A stretch of 64,000 bases of DNA, from positions 20,241,920 to 20,305,919 of the forward strand of contig LS997562.1 of the NCBI GenBank assembly GCA_000469685.2. The letters run 5' to 3'. Below, in pieces: positions 1 to 11,072 of the stretch (positions within the stretch are counted from its first letter, which is position 1; each line of letters begins with the position of its first letter). The position numbers were made by a program, and so were the translations under genes. The notes under the pieces are model-generated. The model had not been told where the DNA came from. It was given only the letters and a program-made list of their open reading frames with translations, and searched no databases. Origin of the DNA: Haemonchus contortus. Taxonomy: Eukaryota; Nematoda; Chromadorea; Rhabditida; Trichostrongylidae.

Positions 1-951
1 ATATACCGCCTGAAGGACGCCGATTTTAAAAAACTGATCTTATCCAAAAAAATGTTCTACCAGTGCGCTCTTTATTACATCATGGAGGTCTAATTGCTTT
101 ACAGCATGGGGCATTTTTATGCTCAGGGCTGGAATGGGAGAAATCAAGATCTAAAGAAAGTGGTGAAAATGAAGACAAATTGATTGGGCGATTATTAAGG
201 TGACAAAAACATTCTCCGATGGTCATTCCAGATTAGAGGGGTACGACTGCTTACGTATGAGTTAAATGACTGGCAAGACATCCTCTGTCTTATCATTACA
301 CTCTAATTTTGTGAAGAAAATAAAACAGTCCGGACGCAGGCTATGCCATACAATGAATATTCGGTTATCATTACGGCTGTAGTTGGAAAAGAATCAACTT
401 TTTTTAACGTATTTTAGATGTGAAGAGGTAAATAATAAAAAGGCTCTTCTAGCGTTGCTAGACTGATCGGAATCTCCTTAAATCCATGCTGTGAAGTTTA
501 CCTAAAAAAATTATGTTCTCATGTATCCATGTGTCGGACTGTGTTCGAGGCCCCGGGTATCCCTTTCAACATCTGTAGCTCTTACCAGAACGTCAAACTT
601 TCTTGTACCCTCCACCACGAAAGTGAAATTGTTTGGCGTCACTTCAACCCTCTCTATATTACCAAAAGTTTGTTTCTTTGGATCGCGAATGAAATCTGCT
701 GTACACCAGATCTACCGCCCTCCTAAAGAATGGCTCACTTTTATCACATTACTTCCGAAACAAATGATAAATAAAGTGTGAGCTATTTTCGCAATTCTGG
801 TTAGAGTGAGATTTTCAGGTGCAAGGCATCCGCATATGGGCGAAGAAGAAAATAACTAAGCAACAAGAAGCTAGGGAATTCGAGAAAAGGAGGAGAACGT
901 TCAGTATCCACGCTGAGGAGGTGGGTATGGGTACATTCACTCACCAGGGAA
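1..951. other. No gene recognised
   Basis: Only short frames without motifs. A frame at 521-781 shows no splice-site support. No repeat matched elsewhere in the window. Confidence 0.4.
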
Positions 952-2064
952 GGGTTTCGACTTCCCATGGAACTTTAAATGGAGACCTGGGTATATCGGG
1001 ATAGGGCGTGTATAGTTATTAAGGATGTGGAAATTAAAAACTGCAAATGAGTCCTAACCAACAAAGTTGTGAAGCGTTCAAAGTTTGCGGCGCTTAAGCA
1101 TGGAGACATAGTGGCCAGTTGATAAGGCCCAGCCTGCCCGCACGGCTACAACGGTCCCTCGCGGCCGTAGTGGCAGTGCTCTCCCCCTCCAGGTGAGCGA
1201 TGAGAGTTTGCTTCCCGCTGTCGTTTTTGCTTTTGCAAAACATGCTTTCACCCGGATGAATGCTCCTAAACCCGTTTTTTTCTTACTAATTTGAGTTGAC
1301 GCTTTGATACGGCCATCATTGATCACCTATCCATCACCTATCGCCGCACTTATTTAAAATTTGTTGAGGTGGAGGGGGAAACCCAAATCATGCAAAACAG
1401 ATATGCGTGAAAAACTGAATATTGATGACACAATCTAAGAAATGAGTGAAGCAAATAAGTTGTTCAGAAAATGCGAGCCTCATTTGCACATGCGATCTCT
1501 CTACAACCACCACCATCTACACGTTTTCTCTACCCATTTTTTGGGTCGTTTCATGTTGACCTTTCTCGCGTGTCCACAACTATTTTACTTTGGGTGTGGA
1601 TATGTGTGTTTCGATGATGAAAATGAAAGAGCGTTACAAAAATGACGTGTAGAAGTTTTAAATAAGTGCGGTGATAGGTGATAGATAGGTGATTCAAATG
1701 ATAGCCGAAACAAAGCGCTAACCTAAATTAGTAAGAAAACGTTTCAGGAGCTTTTATTCGGATGAAAGCACGTTTTGCAAAAGCAAAAACGTCAGCGGGA
1801 AGCAAACCCTCACCGCTCACCTGAAGAGGGAGAGCACTGCCAATACGCCAAGGGGACCGTTGTGGTCATTGAAGGCAGTTGGGCTTATCAACTGGCACTA
1901 TGTCTCCATGCTTAAGCATGCAAACTTTGAACGCTCACAACTTTGTTGGTAGACTCAGTTTGCAGTTTTAAGTTTCATATTTCTTAATAACTTTTAAAGC
2001 CCTATCAATATACCTAGGTCTCCATTCAAAGTTCCATGGGAAGTTAAAAACCCTTCCCTGGTCA
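952..2064. repeat. Foldback element with about 410-bp inverted arms
   Basis: Left arm 952-1359 and right arm 1656-2064 are imperfect reverse complements (outer ends ACCAGGGAAGGG and CCCTTCCCTGGT, inner ends CGCACTTATTTAAAA and TTTTAAATAAGTGCG). They enclose a 296-base loop. Divergence between the arms is visible (small indels and substitutions), so the insertion is not recent. The loop has a 67-codon frame from 1442 with no recognisable motif. Confidence 0.85.
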
Positions 2065-2295
2065 GAACTGAATGGGCGCGGCAAATCGCGCGCGATATTC
2101 GCGGCGATCCAAACGACTTTAGCGCCTATTATTGGGGCTCGAATTTGGAGTAGAGTCGAATAGTACAATCACCTGACCATACTAATGTACTCTAATTCAA
2201 GTTTGCGCCCCAGCGATAGGTGCCAAAGTGGTCCTAAGCGCTACGAATCTCGCCGTGCCATTTGCCGCGTCAATCCAGTTCTGGGTGAATGTTCC
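2050..2295. repeat. GC-rich foldback MITE, copy 1
   Basis: Inverted arms contain GCGCGGCAAATCGCGCGCGA on the left and a matching GTGCCATTTGCCGCGTC on the right, around an AGAGTCGAAT / TGTACTCTAATTC centre. The same architecture (arms rich in GCGCGGCAAATT, centre with an ACTCTA motif) recurs at 14895-15138 and 58650-58920. Confidence 0.65.
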
Positions 2296-2394
2296 GTCCC
2301 CCGAGAAGGTACCAAGCATGGCAGAGTGTACTTTGCTATGACTGTAATAATGGACATTGGTAGATTTGTTTTAATTCAATAGGGTCAAAGTTTT

Positions 2395-2640
2395 TCGATT
2401 CATCTATTACAACCCCAAAAACTCAAAATTTTAATTTTCGATGAAACTTCGTCTATAGGGGTAATCCGATGATCTGATAACGAATATGACCTTCACTTTT
2501 GGCGCCAATTTGGCGCCAAGGGTGTTTTCACCAAATTCGCTAAAAGCTTGCGTTTAGGGGTTATTTGAGGTCCTGATAACGAATATACCATTCATTTTAC
2601 GCGCTGAGGCTATTTGGCGCGACGACAAGACATACAGGTT
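2395..2640 (+). repeat. Single diverged copy of the palindrome core unit
   Basis: CGATGAAACTTCGTCTATAGGGGTAATCCGATG, then the GGCGCCAATTTGGCGCC cluster, GCGTTTAGGGG, and GGTCCTGATAACGAATAT correspond in order to the arm end and loop of 29616-31294 read as the reverse of 30660-30440. This shows the pre-palindrome arrangement. Confidence 0.75.
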
Positions 2641-2689
2641 GTCGGGGAGACGATGTGGCTCTATAAACGTTTTATTCGTTGTTTCAGGA

Positions 2690-2805
2690 CACAGACGACC
2701 GGTCGCGCAACTAGTCGCGCGACTGGTCACCAGTCGCTCGCGAGATGGGTCTGCGACCGGTCGCGCGACCAGTCGCTCGTAAAATCGTGGACTATGAAAG
2801 ATGCC
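2690..2805. repeat. Diverged relative of the 55115 hairpin element
   Basis: Contains a cluster of GACCGGTCGCGC and CGCGACTGGTC repeats in alternating orientation and ends with AAAATCGTGGACTATGAAAG, matching one arm of the 55115-55194 hairpin. The other arm is missing or lies in altered sequence. Confidence 0.55.
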
Positions 2806-3682
2806 AATCATCACTCCAACCACTGCTTCACTGCAGTAGAAGACCATAAGTAGCCCTATTTTTTAAATTGAGTGTGTCACACAATTTAGTACATTCATAG
2901 CGGTGATTTTCCAAATAGTCATTTACCCTTCAACTTTGAAATTCGTTCAGGTAAAAGTGTGCTTACAATTACACCATTGCAGGATAAATATGTATGAAGA
3001 GATGTAGAAGTCGACCGGACTAAGCTTCCAACGGTTCTATTGGGAATTTTATTATTTTGGAATCCATTTCATTAATAAGCGATTCTGTCATTTTGCCTTT
3101 TCTAAAACATTCTGGGCCTTTCGTTTTAGCGATATGGTCATGAAACAACTCTCTGGAATCACGAACGACATCAAGCCTTGCCTTCAAGGCTTATTACGGT
3201 ATTCATCGTTTTCCATCATCGACTGACAATACTCGCGACTAGGTTTTCCTGCTCGGAAATCGGTAGTTCGGTTAATCCTCATCATGTACTCCCTTCTTTT
3301 GCTCTCCTTTCTCCCACAGCTCCAATCATTTCCAATTTCCGTTCTCCCTTACTTCCTTTTTCTTGGTCTCGCTTTTGAATAATTGACTTTGTATGCACGT
3401 ACATGTCATATAATATGTCAGATTTGTTTTTTGAATGTTCCTTTCGCGGAAATGTCATACTTGCATGAGGGGCGTGGTAAAAAATTTTTCAGGTAGGAGG
3501 CACGCAAGCGGTACACAGAGCCAATTAAATTCTCGTCATTTCATCTGTACTGTAAGGCGAATTTTCGTTTTGTTCCGAGATCCGTTTTCGAAATTAGTCA
3601 GCGATATCCAAAACTTGCAAAATCCTCTTCTTATGAATGCTCTTCGATTTGACTTTCGAACCTTTTGATCTACAATAACTTA
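2806..3682. other. No gene recognised
   Basis: Pyrimidine-rich at 3290-3370. Nothing else identified. Confidence 0.4.
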
Positions 3683-4218
3683 AAGGCAAGGTTCACGAAA
3701 AAATGGTTTCGGAGATTTGCACATGGTTTGAACTCGACGTCCCCTCTGATACCATTTGTGGTGCAGGAATGAGGTCGGAAAACGGTCTGGATAGGGCACA
3801 ATAAGGGGCCGGAGAGTGAGCCACGGTCGCCCTCCGCCCCTCGCTAGGCTGACTACGAAATCTAATTGCCGTTCACCACTTTCGCATTGGAGCGAAGTTG
3901 GTGAAAAATCGATAAGCTGGTTGGCAAATTGCCAGGTTCAAGACTGTAGTCTAAATCAGCTGTTTGGGTGTGTTGTCTGCTATTGCAGACATTGCGTCGC
4001 CTTCGTGCACTCGCCCGAACACTCCCTTAACCGCCGTTCTTCCAATGTGAAACTCGTCCAAACCCCCCCCCCCCTTTCCAGCCCTTTTTTGACCCTTTCT
4101 ATTTCTTTTTGTTCATCGTTTTGTTCGTTTTCCGTTGTTATTTGTTATCGCTTCATTCTAGAGTAGTTCTATCAATTCCCGTCAAAAAAGCTACCCTGAA
4201 TTCATCGTAAGCGGTGCC
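3683..4218. repeat. MITE family GGCACAGTTCAC, copy 1
   Basis: Starts AAGGCAAGGTTCACGAAAAA after TA and ends CGTAAGCGGTGCCAT. The internal sequence (ATGGTTTCGGAGAT, GCACATGGTTTGAA, TGTTGTCTGCTATTGCAGA) is shared with the copy in the zinc-finger gene intron at 49094-49559. Confidence 0.8.
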
Positions 4219-4369
4219 ATAAGATAAATTATATCGAAGATGGATCCAAGAAAACGACGCTGTGGGAAAACAGTCTAATGGACCGGACCCTGGACAGTTA
4301 CTTTACGTAATATTATATAGTACCTGGCCTTGGGGGTGCTCAACCCGTGGGGTACGGTTAACCTACGTT

Positions 4370-4617
4370 CAAAGCGTTCGACTCCCATTCAAAACCGTAG
4401 TGGCGTATTAAATGCGTAGGTGACCTATGCAACGGTTTGCGGTGGCCAAACAATGTACAATTCAGTGCTTTCATCCTCCCGACAAGTCTGATACCAATTT
4501 ACAGATCCTGGAGGGATGGAGGGCTTGCTTGGCATAGGCGAATACAGATGCGGAATTCGAACTCCTGAGCACACGTGCGCGATACGTCGCCACTTCCCAC
4601 TACACCGCCTCCGCCCT
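4370..4617 (-). repeat. tRNA-derived SINE, copy
   Basis: Minus strand: a GGGCGGAGGCGGTGTAGTGGG head (A-box-like), a weak B box (GAGTTCGAATTCC), a CAAGCAAGCCCTCCATCC body, and a 3' part with CATTTAATACGCCACTACGG. The order of blocks matches the other copies. Confidence 0.75.
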
Positions 4618-4619
4618 TT

Positions 4620-5458
4620 ACATATGGAGCGTTCCTCCACTGCGGGGATGCGGCCATACCATCATACCGAGTTTGCGAAACAGCATACACGCTTATCAAA
4701 GCTAATAAGCGTTTCTAAGAGGATGCTCCCGATAAAAGCCTTTCTTTTTCCCCTTCTTCTCTTTCGAAATTACGCCTTCTAAAGCATCCGCTAATAAGGG
4801 AATTTAAAAATCTTCGCAGTGTAGATGAGTTTCCCGTATTCGGATTCCCCTATTCAACTTCATTCCATCCGCTATGGCGAAATCAAATCACGCTTGACTA
4901 GACATTTCAATTCCAGTTTACTGCTTCGTTGACATTTCGGTAGGGGCTGTTTTTGCTAGTCGAGGGAGGTGATTGAGTGTCGACACTAACAAGCCTGAGC
5001 CGTTCCTTTTTATGATGAAATGCTTTGGTCCTCGACATGCGATGCTAGCCCTATCAATTGTAATTTGACCGTAACTTTGCCTAAAAATGGCTGATTTGAA
5101 AATAGGTCCACCTCACTCTCTCACTCTGAACAGCATAAATACTGTGTCAATCAGAAGGATAACTATCCCGAAGGCGCTGCTATGAATGGACACAATCCCG
5201 CTTATTTGTAACAATGTAGTCACGGTGGTATTCTTTGAAAGTCAATAATTATGGCCACACTTTGCCGTCGAAGAAAGACGTGACAGACGGCAAACAGCTG
5301 TATGATCACAAACTCGACCGTTACCATTCATATTGTCGATAATCTAGCCAGCTGTCTCGGCGAAGTTCCGTTAAAAGGTTGGGCATGTGTATGTCATCGG
5401 CGTTGTCCGTCGATTGGCTGTCTGTCATTGCCCAGATTATGATAATGCTGAAGACATA
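4620..5458. other. No gene recognised
   Basis: Unremarkable sequence between a SINE and the mariner-type end. The minus frames reaching in from 5321 have no known domain. Confidence 0.4.
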
Positions 5459-6929
5459 CAGGGTGCGCCATAAATATGGTAACAACTCTTCAGACGTCCA
5501 CAATTTCCTTGTCTGGTGGGTTTGTCCAAATCTGCACCTTCCCTTATGTTCATGACATAACTTGGTCTGGAAACGGAGGAGCCTCGCTGATATCCACCGA
5601 CCGTTCCTTCTTTGCGCGCATTTCGTGAGTCCTTTTCCGGGAACACTGCTCGTTTCAACATTCCCACATGACAGTTTCTTGAACGTGATGCGTAGACAAA
5701 CCTCAAAACTGTCCTCTTCATCTTGTCTCGCATACGACCCCTTTTCCGAATACAATTATTTGGGAAGACGTAGGCTGCGGAACGTGTAGTAAGACGTGGA
5801 AAATGACTGCTGATTTGTTCGTATGTTCTAATCCGATGGGAGAGTCTACCCAGAGTAAATACACTTGTATCCAAATAAGATTGTAAGTCTACAAGCTTTT
5901 TGACGGGAAGAAATTGAAGAGAAAAGACAAATGCTGTGGGCTACTTGCGCGCGCCACGCGCTTCGACACACTTTTTTCTGACTAAAGGGTGTTCAGCGTG
6001 AAAGAAATGTTGAGATCCCGAAGTACACGTGTATCTCACACTACGAGTGCTAAAGTCGTTGAGAGTAGTTAGATCACTTCTCGAAGCCATTTTTCCTTTT
6101 CATGATGTTTGGGCTAGAATCTCTTCCATCAGAGCGATATCGCGAAATTTAGTCGTAAAAAGTATAAAATTTAATCTAAAATGCTTTAGGAGGAGTCCTT
6201 TTGAAAGAATGCGGCTGAGGGTCAAAGATTTTTTAGGGATACGATTTGATAGCTGCGGCGCACCTGCTCACGAATGGGAAAAGATAAGACTTTAGCTGAG
6301 GGAATGTTCGCGACTTTAACCCAGCTTCCAATCCTCCTAAGATTTTCCCGGACCACAGTGTGATGGGTTGCTGGATATAGTCCATACTGAGGAGGAAATC
6401 CTGCGCTTCAAAAGCACCGCTGTTGCTGCTCATAAGAAACCACTGAAAAAATCCCTGGCTGGAGCTCAAGAAACTCTGCGTGCCGCCGTCGATGTGTAGC
6501 CGAAGCATCTTTGAGCTATAATTAGTACAGAAGACGATTATATAAGACCAGTTGGGCTACGCACGCCAATGCGTGCACCACATGCCCACGCTTACGCCTA
6601 CGATTAAAAGTGTCAATCGGTGGTTCTTCATCTTGAAAATTATGTACCATTAAAGGTTTAAGTGATAGGCAACCAAAGAATTAAATAGTATACGCTAATG
6701 TTTTCAAGTGTTAATAACATCATTATAAGATTTCGTTATCACTGAACCTTCTTTCCTCCACGGGTACATCATTGGTTGAGGATCCGAAATTATTGGCGGT
6801 CGGATGAGCTTTGTCGTAAATGATATTAAAACATAAGGTAACCATGATCTACCACCGAGTTACACACCTTGCTAGGTAGCGGTCGTAATCTATATAATAG
6901 CCGTAATCATAAATACATTGTAAATACTA

Positions 6930-7470
6930 CAGGAGTAGTTCAGTTGATAAGGGCTCTTATCAGTCGTTATCAGCTGTTATCAGTTCTATCACCGGTCGTC
7001 TACGATCCCGCCATACTCTACATCACATGCTAAACAGTCAAGGCTCCACTATTAATGCCATTATTATAGTGGCTCTACGCTTTCCAGGATTTGCATTAAC
7101 CCTTATCAATTTTATCAGCTCCTGGTCTGGCACTAATCGTTCTCGATCCCGTCACCGAGTACCTACGATCCTGTCACAACTTACATAACCTATTAAAATT
7201 CCAAGATTCCATTATTAACAGAATGTGCGTTAGTGGCTCTCGCCTTCTTTGGTTTCTTATCAGTCCCTATCACTTGCTATCATTTCTTGCCACTAATCAC
7301 TAACGGTCCCTTCACGTCCTACACCACCTGCCGGAGTGCCAAGACTTCACCGCTTATACGAAGGGAGTTGTGGATTCTGTGGCTTTTGCCTTCTAAGGCT
7401 TCTTATCAGTTTCTATCGATTGTTGTCACTTCCTATTACTTACCATCAGTGTTCCCATCCTGCCGCATGT
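6930..7470. repeat. Degenerate tandem repeat, period about 145-165 bp
   Basis: Successive units share a scheme: GTGGCTCT...CTT, a TTATCAG(T) cluster, a CACTAATC segment, GATCC(T/C)GTCAC, a TACATAACCT-like stretch and CCAAGATTCCATTATTA. Clear unit starts are near 7069, 7232 and 7377, with an earlier partial unit from about 6930. The copies have diverged considerably. No coding potential was seen. Confidence 0.6.
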
Positions 7471-7533
7471 ACTTCTACCAAGTTTGAACGCTTTACGTCC
7501 ACGGGAACAGGAGTTATGAATTTCCGGTCGGAC

Positions 7534-7576
7534 AAACACACACACACATACACACTTACACACACACACACACACA

Positions 7577-7636
<60 letters not shown>

Positions 7637-7653
7637 AACACACCAACAGACAC
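7534..7653. repeat. (CA)n microsatellite
   Basis: About 120 bases of nearly uninterrupted CA dinucleotides with a few CG, TA and CT interruptions, lying inside the mariner-bounded segment. Confidence 0.98.
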
Positions 7654-7804
7654 ACGTAGCCGATTATATAAGTAGGATGACCGTGTGTTCATTTTGTAGA
7701 TGTGATGCATAGCAAATAACTCACACGAATTCATCATCTATCATTATAAACTGCGGTTCTTGTAGCCCAATTCTTCTGTTACCATATTTATGGCGCACCC
7801 TGTA

Positions 7805-9560
7805 TATTAGTACCCGAGACCATGCGAATTCTAAAAACAGATACCAAGCTCTCCGAACTCGAAAATAAGGTGGCTTTGAAGAGTATGCAAGAAGCGACGT
7901 TGCGCGGTATCAAGTAAGGAAGATGCGAATGCTTGTGACAGGCTGTTCAAAATCTTGACAAAGTGAAAATAATTGCCTCTTTTTTGAGAAATGGGTTGAT
8001 TATAACTGCACTTTTTGGTGGCTGGCAGTGTATTGAGCTGTTGTTACTTTTCATTAAGTTTGCACTTACAACATACCCACGTGTATAATGATATAGTGGC
8101 GGACCGATGTCCACTAACGGAAGTGGCGAGCTTTGTTCCGAATTCCCACGGGCGCAGGCACGCACGCCAACCCACCCCATATCGCTGGCACCAGATTTTC
8201 GTCCTAACAGAGATGCTTTTCATGTCCAACCCAGGGCTTAAAGTTGAGAAGCCCTGATGCAATTTCTGCGATCCAGTTCCAAAAAGTTAGCCAGAAGTAG
8301 CATTTAACACGTTTATTCCCTGTGAGCAATACCTCCTTTCCAATAGATACGCCGTCGCCAGCCTCAGAAGTGTGAATGGGCCCCGTCATAGGCCAATGGT
8401 CGACGATAGCAACTTTTGAATCCGCCCTTCTCTCCTACTATAAAAATGACTTTAGCACAAAGTCCTTGGGCGTTAATCGATCCCCTGAGCGATGCCTCTC
8501 CCTCACCCCATTTGCCTTCCATTCGTAATCGTAATCGCGTATCAAATGTATATGCGGCCCATACAATGACTTGCAACCAAGGAACAAGTCAGTGATTTTG
8601 TCTTGCCAGACGAATCTGGCACCAATCACCCAACCTTGGAAAAATGGAGAAACAGCTGGCCTAGTCGGATATTGATGCGGGATTCGAACCCGTGACCATG
8701 CGCCATGGTGCGCCACCTGCCACTACTTCACCTCAGCCTTCTTCAACAACTTAATCGTGTGCTGTGCGATATGAAGTGCTCAAGCGATTCTCCAAATAAA
8801 CCTACATTATAAGGCTGGATGAACAGACGGATGGTCAATTCTTGGAACTTTCGATTAAACCTTCTAGAATTTTCCTGGAAACTGAGCCTTCCATTTCCCG
8901 GAAGCGATGAGTATTACTTTGAAAGTCTATTTATGCAAGATTGTGTAATGACGATCAAATTTAATTTTTTTTCTTTTTTTTTTCCTACATCTGATGTCGC
9001 CTCCACAGATATGACGAGTATATGTGGGTATAATCGTCATATCTAACAAAATTCGCAATCAAACCATTTCCAGAATAATTGCATAGCAGCATCACTCGCG
9101 ATTAATTGAAAATGCCTATGACGAGTGTTGCGTGTGAGGGCCCCACAACACGGGAGTTTCACCCACCATGTGTGTTCTTCTACCCGAAGAGCGTGCCGCG
9201 CTCGCCGCATACGATCGCGTCGTGTGAAGGGAAGATTTGAGTTGCTCCAAAGCAAGATTCGATAATCTAGGAGATACACGTTGCTACTTGACGTAGGAAT
9301 CGGGTAGAACTGCTTGTAGAAGAAGCAAAGTGAAGTAGAATAGGGCGTGTCGAGTTTTTTCTCTCGCATTAGAGAAAATAGAAGAATTACAGAATGGTTA
9401 GGCGGTAAGGTGAAGGCGATTCTCCACTAGAAACATGCAAAACCGCTGCATCATCGATGTTGTAGTCAAATGTCCTCGCGCGGTAAAATAATTTCAACCA
9501 CAAACAGTCTTCAACTTCTATCATGCTTTAACCTCGGCATAGATGTTTCTGGTTACAATA
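7805..9560. other. No gene recognised apart from the SINE at 8515
   Basis: Several short overlapping frames on both strands (for example 9043-9369 minus), none with splice or motif support. A T-run lies at 8966-8985. Confidence 0.4.
8515..8737 (-). repeat. tRNA-derived SINE, best B box
   Basis: Read on the minus strand, the head has GTGAAGTAGTGGC followed by GGTTCGAATCC, a perfect B box, at tRNA-like spacing. The body then gives GGTGCCAGATTCGTCTGGC, AGTCATTGTATGGGCC and a degenerate 3' end. Confidence 0.8.
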
Positions 9561-10030
9561 TTATTGTGCCGTGCGATGTTGTTAGGTGGAACTTTTATTA
9601 ATCACAACGGCCTAACGTTTCGACGTTCTTGTCGTCTTCAGAGGCCAAGGTTCCACCGTTCAAGCGGAATAAAATCCGCTGTCGCCACAAGCAACTGTCA
9701 GTAGCGAACCACGAAACTCTTACACGGTTTGAACGCGACCAACCCGAGACCGCAGTGGAGTGTGCCACGCGCAACGTGTGTGGCGTAATCTAGTCTCGTC
9801 AACGATAGAAACGAAATGACCCAGTCCTTCGGCACCTACCTACTTTAGCATGCCAGTCAGTTCAAAGCTATTGGTGCAGCTACTTTAACGGGCAAAAATT
9901 CTTCAGGGGCAGTACGGCGGCGAAACAACTCGCCGCTCGACTAACCAGCGAGCCCTAAGTGGGGTAATGCATCTATCAACTGTAAGAGTCGGGAAGCGCC
10001 GTTAAGACATGGCAAGCCCCATAACGTGCT
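9560..10030 (-). mobile_element. Probable Penelope-like or similar retroelement remnant
   Basis: Minus strand reads through a GC-balanced noncoding stretch and ends with a compact structured motif (9646-9609) followed by GTTGTGATTAATAAAAGTTCCACC. Motifs of the form CTGAAGA...GAAAC next to such tails are known from Penelope-like elements, which carry hammerhead ribozyme motifs. No reverse transcriptase is visible here. The identity rests on the motif alone. Confidence 0.35.
9609..9646 (-). ncRNA. Hammerhead-ribozyme-like motif
   Basis: On the minus strand the 38 bases begin GGCCTCTGAAGACGAC and end GAAACGTTAGGCC. They contain CTGAAGA (compare the hammerhead CUGANGA core), a short stem GACG/CGTC with an ACAAGAA loop, and GAAAC. 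GGCCT and AGGCC pair as an outer stem. The core strings and order fit, but the base pair expected next to the core is imperfect, so activity cannot be assumed. Confidence 0.4.
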
Positions 10031-10059
10031 CCATTTCTCGTAGCCGAATTCCATGTAGG

Positions 10060-10553
10060 TCAAGAAAGTTGTTCAGTCTTCCTGTATCGCTTGATTGGTG
10101 CCTGGAAGCGAAGAAGCTTTTTATATCCTTCAAACCTATGGATTCAAAAAAAAAATGAAATGAATGAGACTTATCAAACTCACTTTGATGGAAAAGTCTG
10201 ACCTTCGGCCTTCCACATGCGTGGCGTTCGTTTCATGTCTCGAGGGATCGGCTGGACAAACCACGGTGATTCATGGGCTATCTCAAAATCGCACGAAATA
10301 TTAGGCTTACCTGATCTTCAATTTCTTGGCATGTGGGACAGTATCCCTGATGTTCGTTCACTGTAGGAGTTGGGAAATACGCCTTCTCTTCTTCACTTGC
10401 GTGTATAGTAAAATCCCAAGCATGGTCCTTCCAAATGCTGAACGGAACGCTTGAAGCGGAGTTGGTGTTCTTTCTCTTCTTCATTACTCTCTTCGGTTTT
10501 GTGAAACGCACGCCGTCCTCCCCTCTCGTTTCTTTCTCTTCACCTTCGAGCAT
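10060..10553 (-). CDS. Uncharacterised 128-residue protein, three exons
   Basis: I do not recognise this protein. Exons on the minus strand are 10553-10311 (81 codons, in-frame TAA just before the ATG), 10251-10184 and 10135-10060 (TGA). Introns are 59 and 48 bases, typical short nematode introns, with donors CAG/GTAAGC and AAA/GTGAGT and acceptors TTTGTCCAG and a T-rich tract ending CATAG. Every junction keeps frame, which is unlikely by chance. The product is highly charged. It has a basic stretch near residues 18-31 (KPKRVMKKRKN), an aromatic segment (FSIWKDHAWDF), one CPTC pair with YCPTCQE around residue 72, and a basic aromatic C-terminus (GYKKLLRFQAPIKRYRK). No signal peptide or membrane span is visible. 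A lone CxxC does not make a zinc finger, so metal binding would need a partner. The region immediately 3' is a retroelement remnant. Upstream untranslated exons were not found. Confidence 0.72.
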
Positions 10554-10555
10554 TT

Positions 10556-11070
10556 AACACGATTAGTTCCCGACACAGATACATGTAGCTGTAGTAGTCC
10601 GTTCTCAATTATGTAGGATAAACCCCCATGTTTTATGTTCTGAAGACACATTTCCCAAGGAGTGGGTGGGTGGATAGGTGGATAGAATATGTACCTGTGC
10701 CCCGTCAATGGTTTGAAACATATTGGCGGCGCAACTGCGAAGGGAAAGGGCACTCGAACCACCTTTTCCTTTATGATCCACCCGATCGTTCAAGCAAAAC
10801 ATAACGGCATTTATTAAGGTCGAACAACTTCTCATCCTCACTCAACATATTTTAGTCAAATGATCTTGAGGATGAACTCAGAGATGATAGCCATTTACCC
10901 TGTGACAAAGGCGCAATGCTAATCCGAACCGATTCAAACGAAAAAATAAGAGGTAAAAGGATAGAAAGGGTCAAGGTGTTCGTGCACCAACCACTCGTGT
11001 CTGCGGGATGCACCCTGCATTCGAATTCATTCAGGATCGTTCGAATTTTACTGATTGCGAATGCGGTCTA
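10556..11070. other. Upstream region of the unknown 128-residue gene
   Basis: On the minus strand a weak acceptor-like TACTACAG at about 10590 is the only candidate for spliced-leader addition. No TATA box was seen. Frames at 10605-10841 lack features. Confidence 0.3.
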
Positions 11071-11072
11071 TA

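Larger units (their letters stand above)
5459..7802. mobile_element. TA-flanked mariner-type element, 2.3 kb, no recognisable transposase
   Basis: A 26-base inverted repeat, CAGGGTGCGCCATAAATATG and six further bases, is present at 5459-5484 and in reverse at 7777-7802. Each end abuts TA, and ends starting CAGGGTG are typical of mariner/Tc elements. The interior contains overlapping minus-strand frames at 5321-5874 that show no transposase motif I can read, a degenerate tandem array (about 6930-7470) and a CA microsatellite. It is either an ancient element enlarged by other repeats or two related solo ends that happen to face each other. Confidence 0.65.

Noticed and set aside
5321..5874. Two overlapping 144-145 codon minus frames
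   Set aside because: They overlap each other in different frames and run through a transposon end. No transposase motif in either.
7336..7737. Frames of about 100 codons on both strands rich in His/Thr or Cys/Val
   Set aside because: Translation of the CA microsatellite.
8670..8737. Possible functional tRNA gene (perfect B box)
   Set aside because: No acceptor-stem or anticodon-stem pairing could be made, and the sequence continues into the SINE body shared with other copies.
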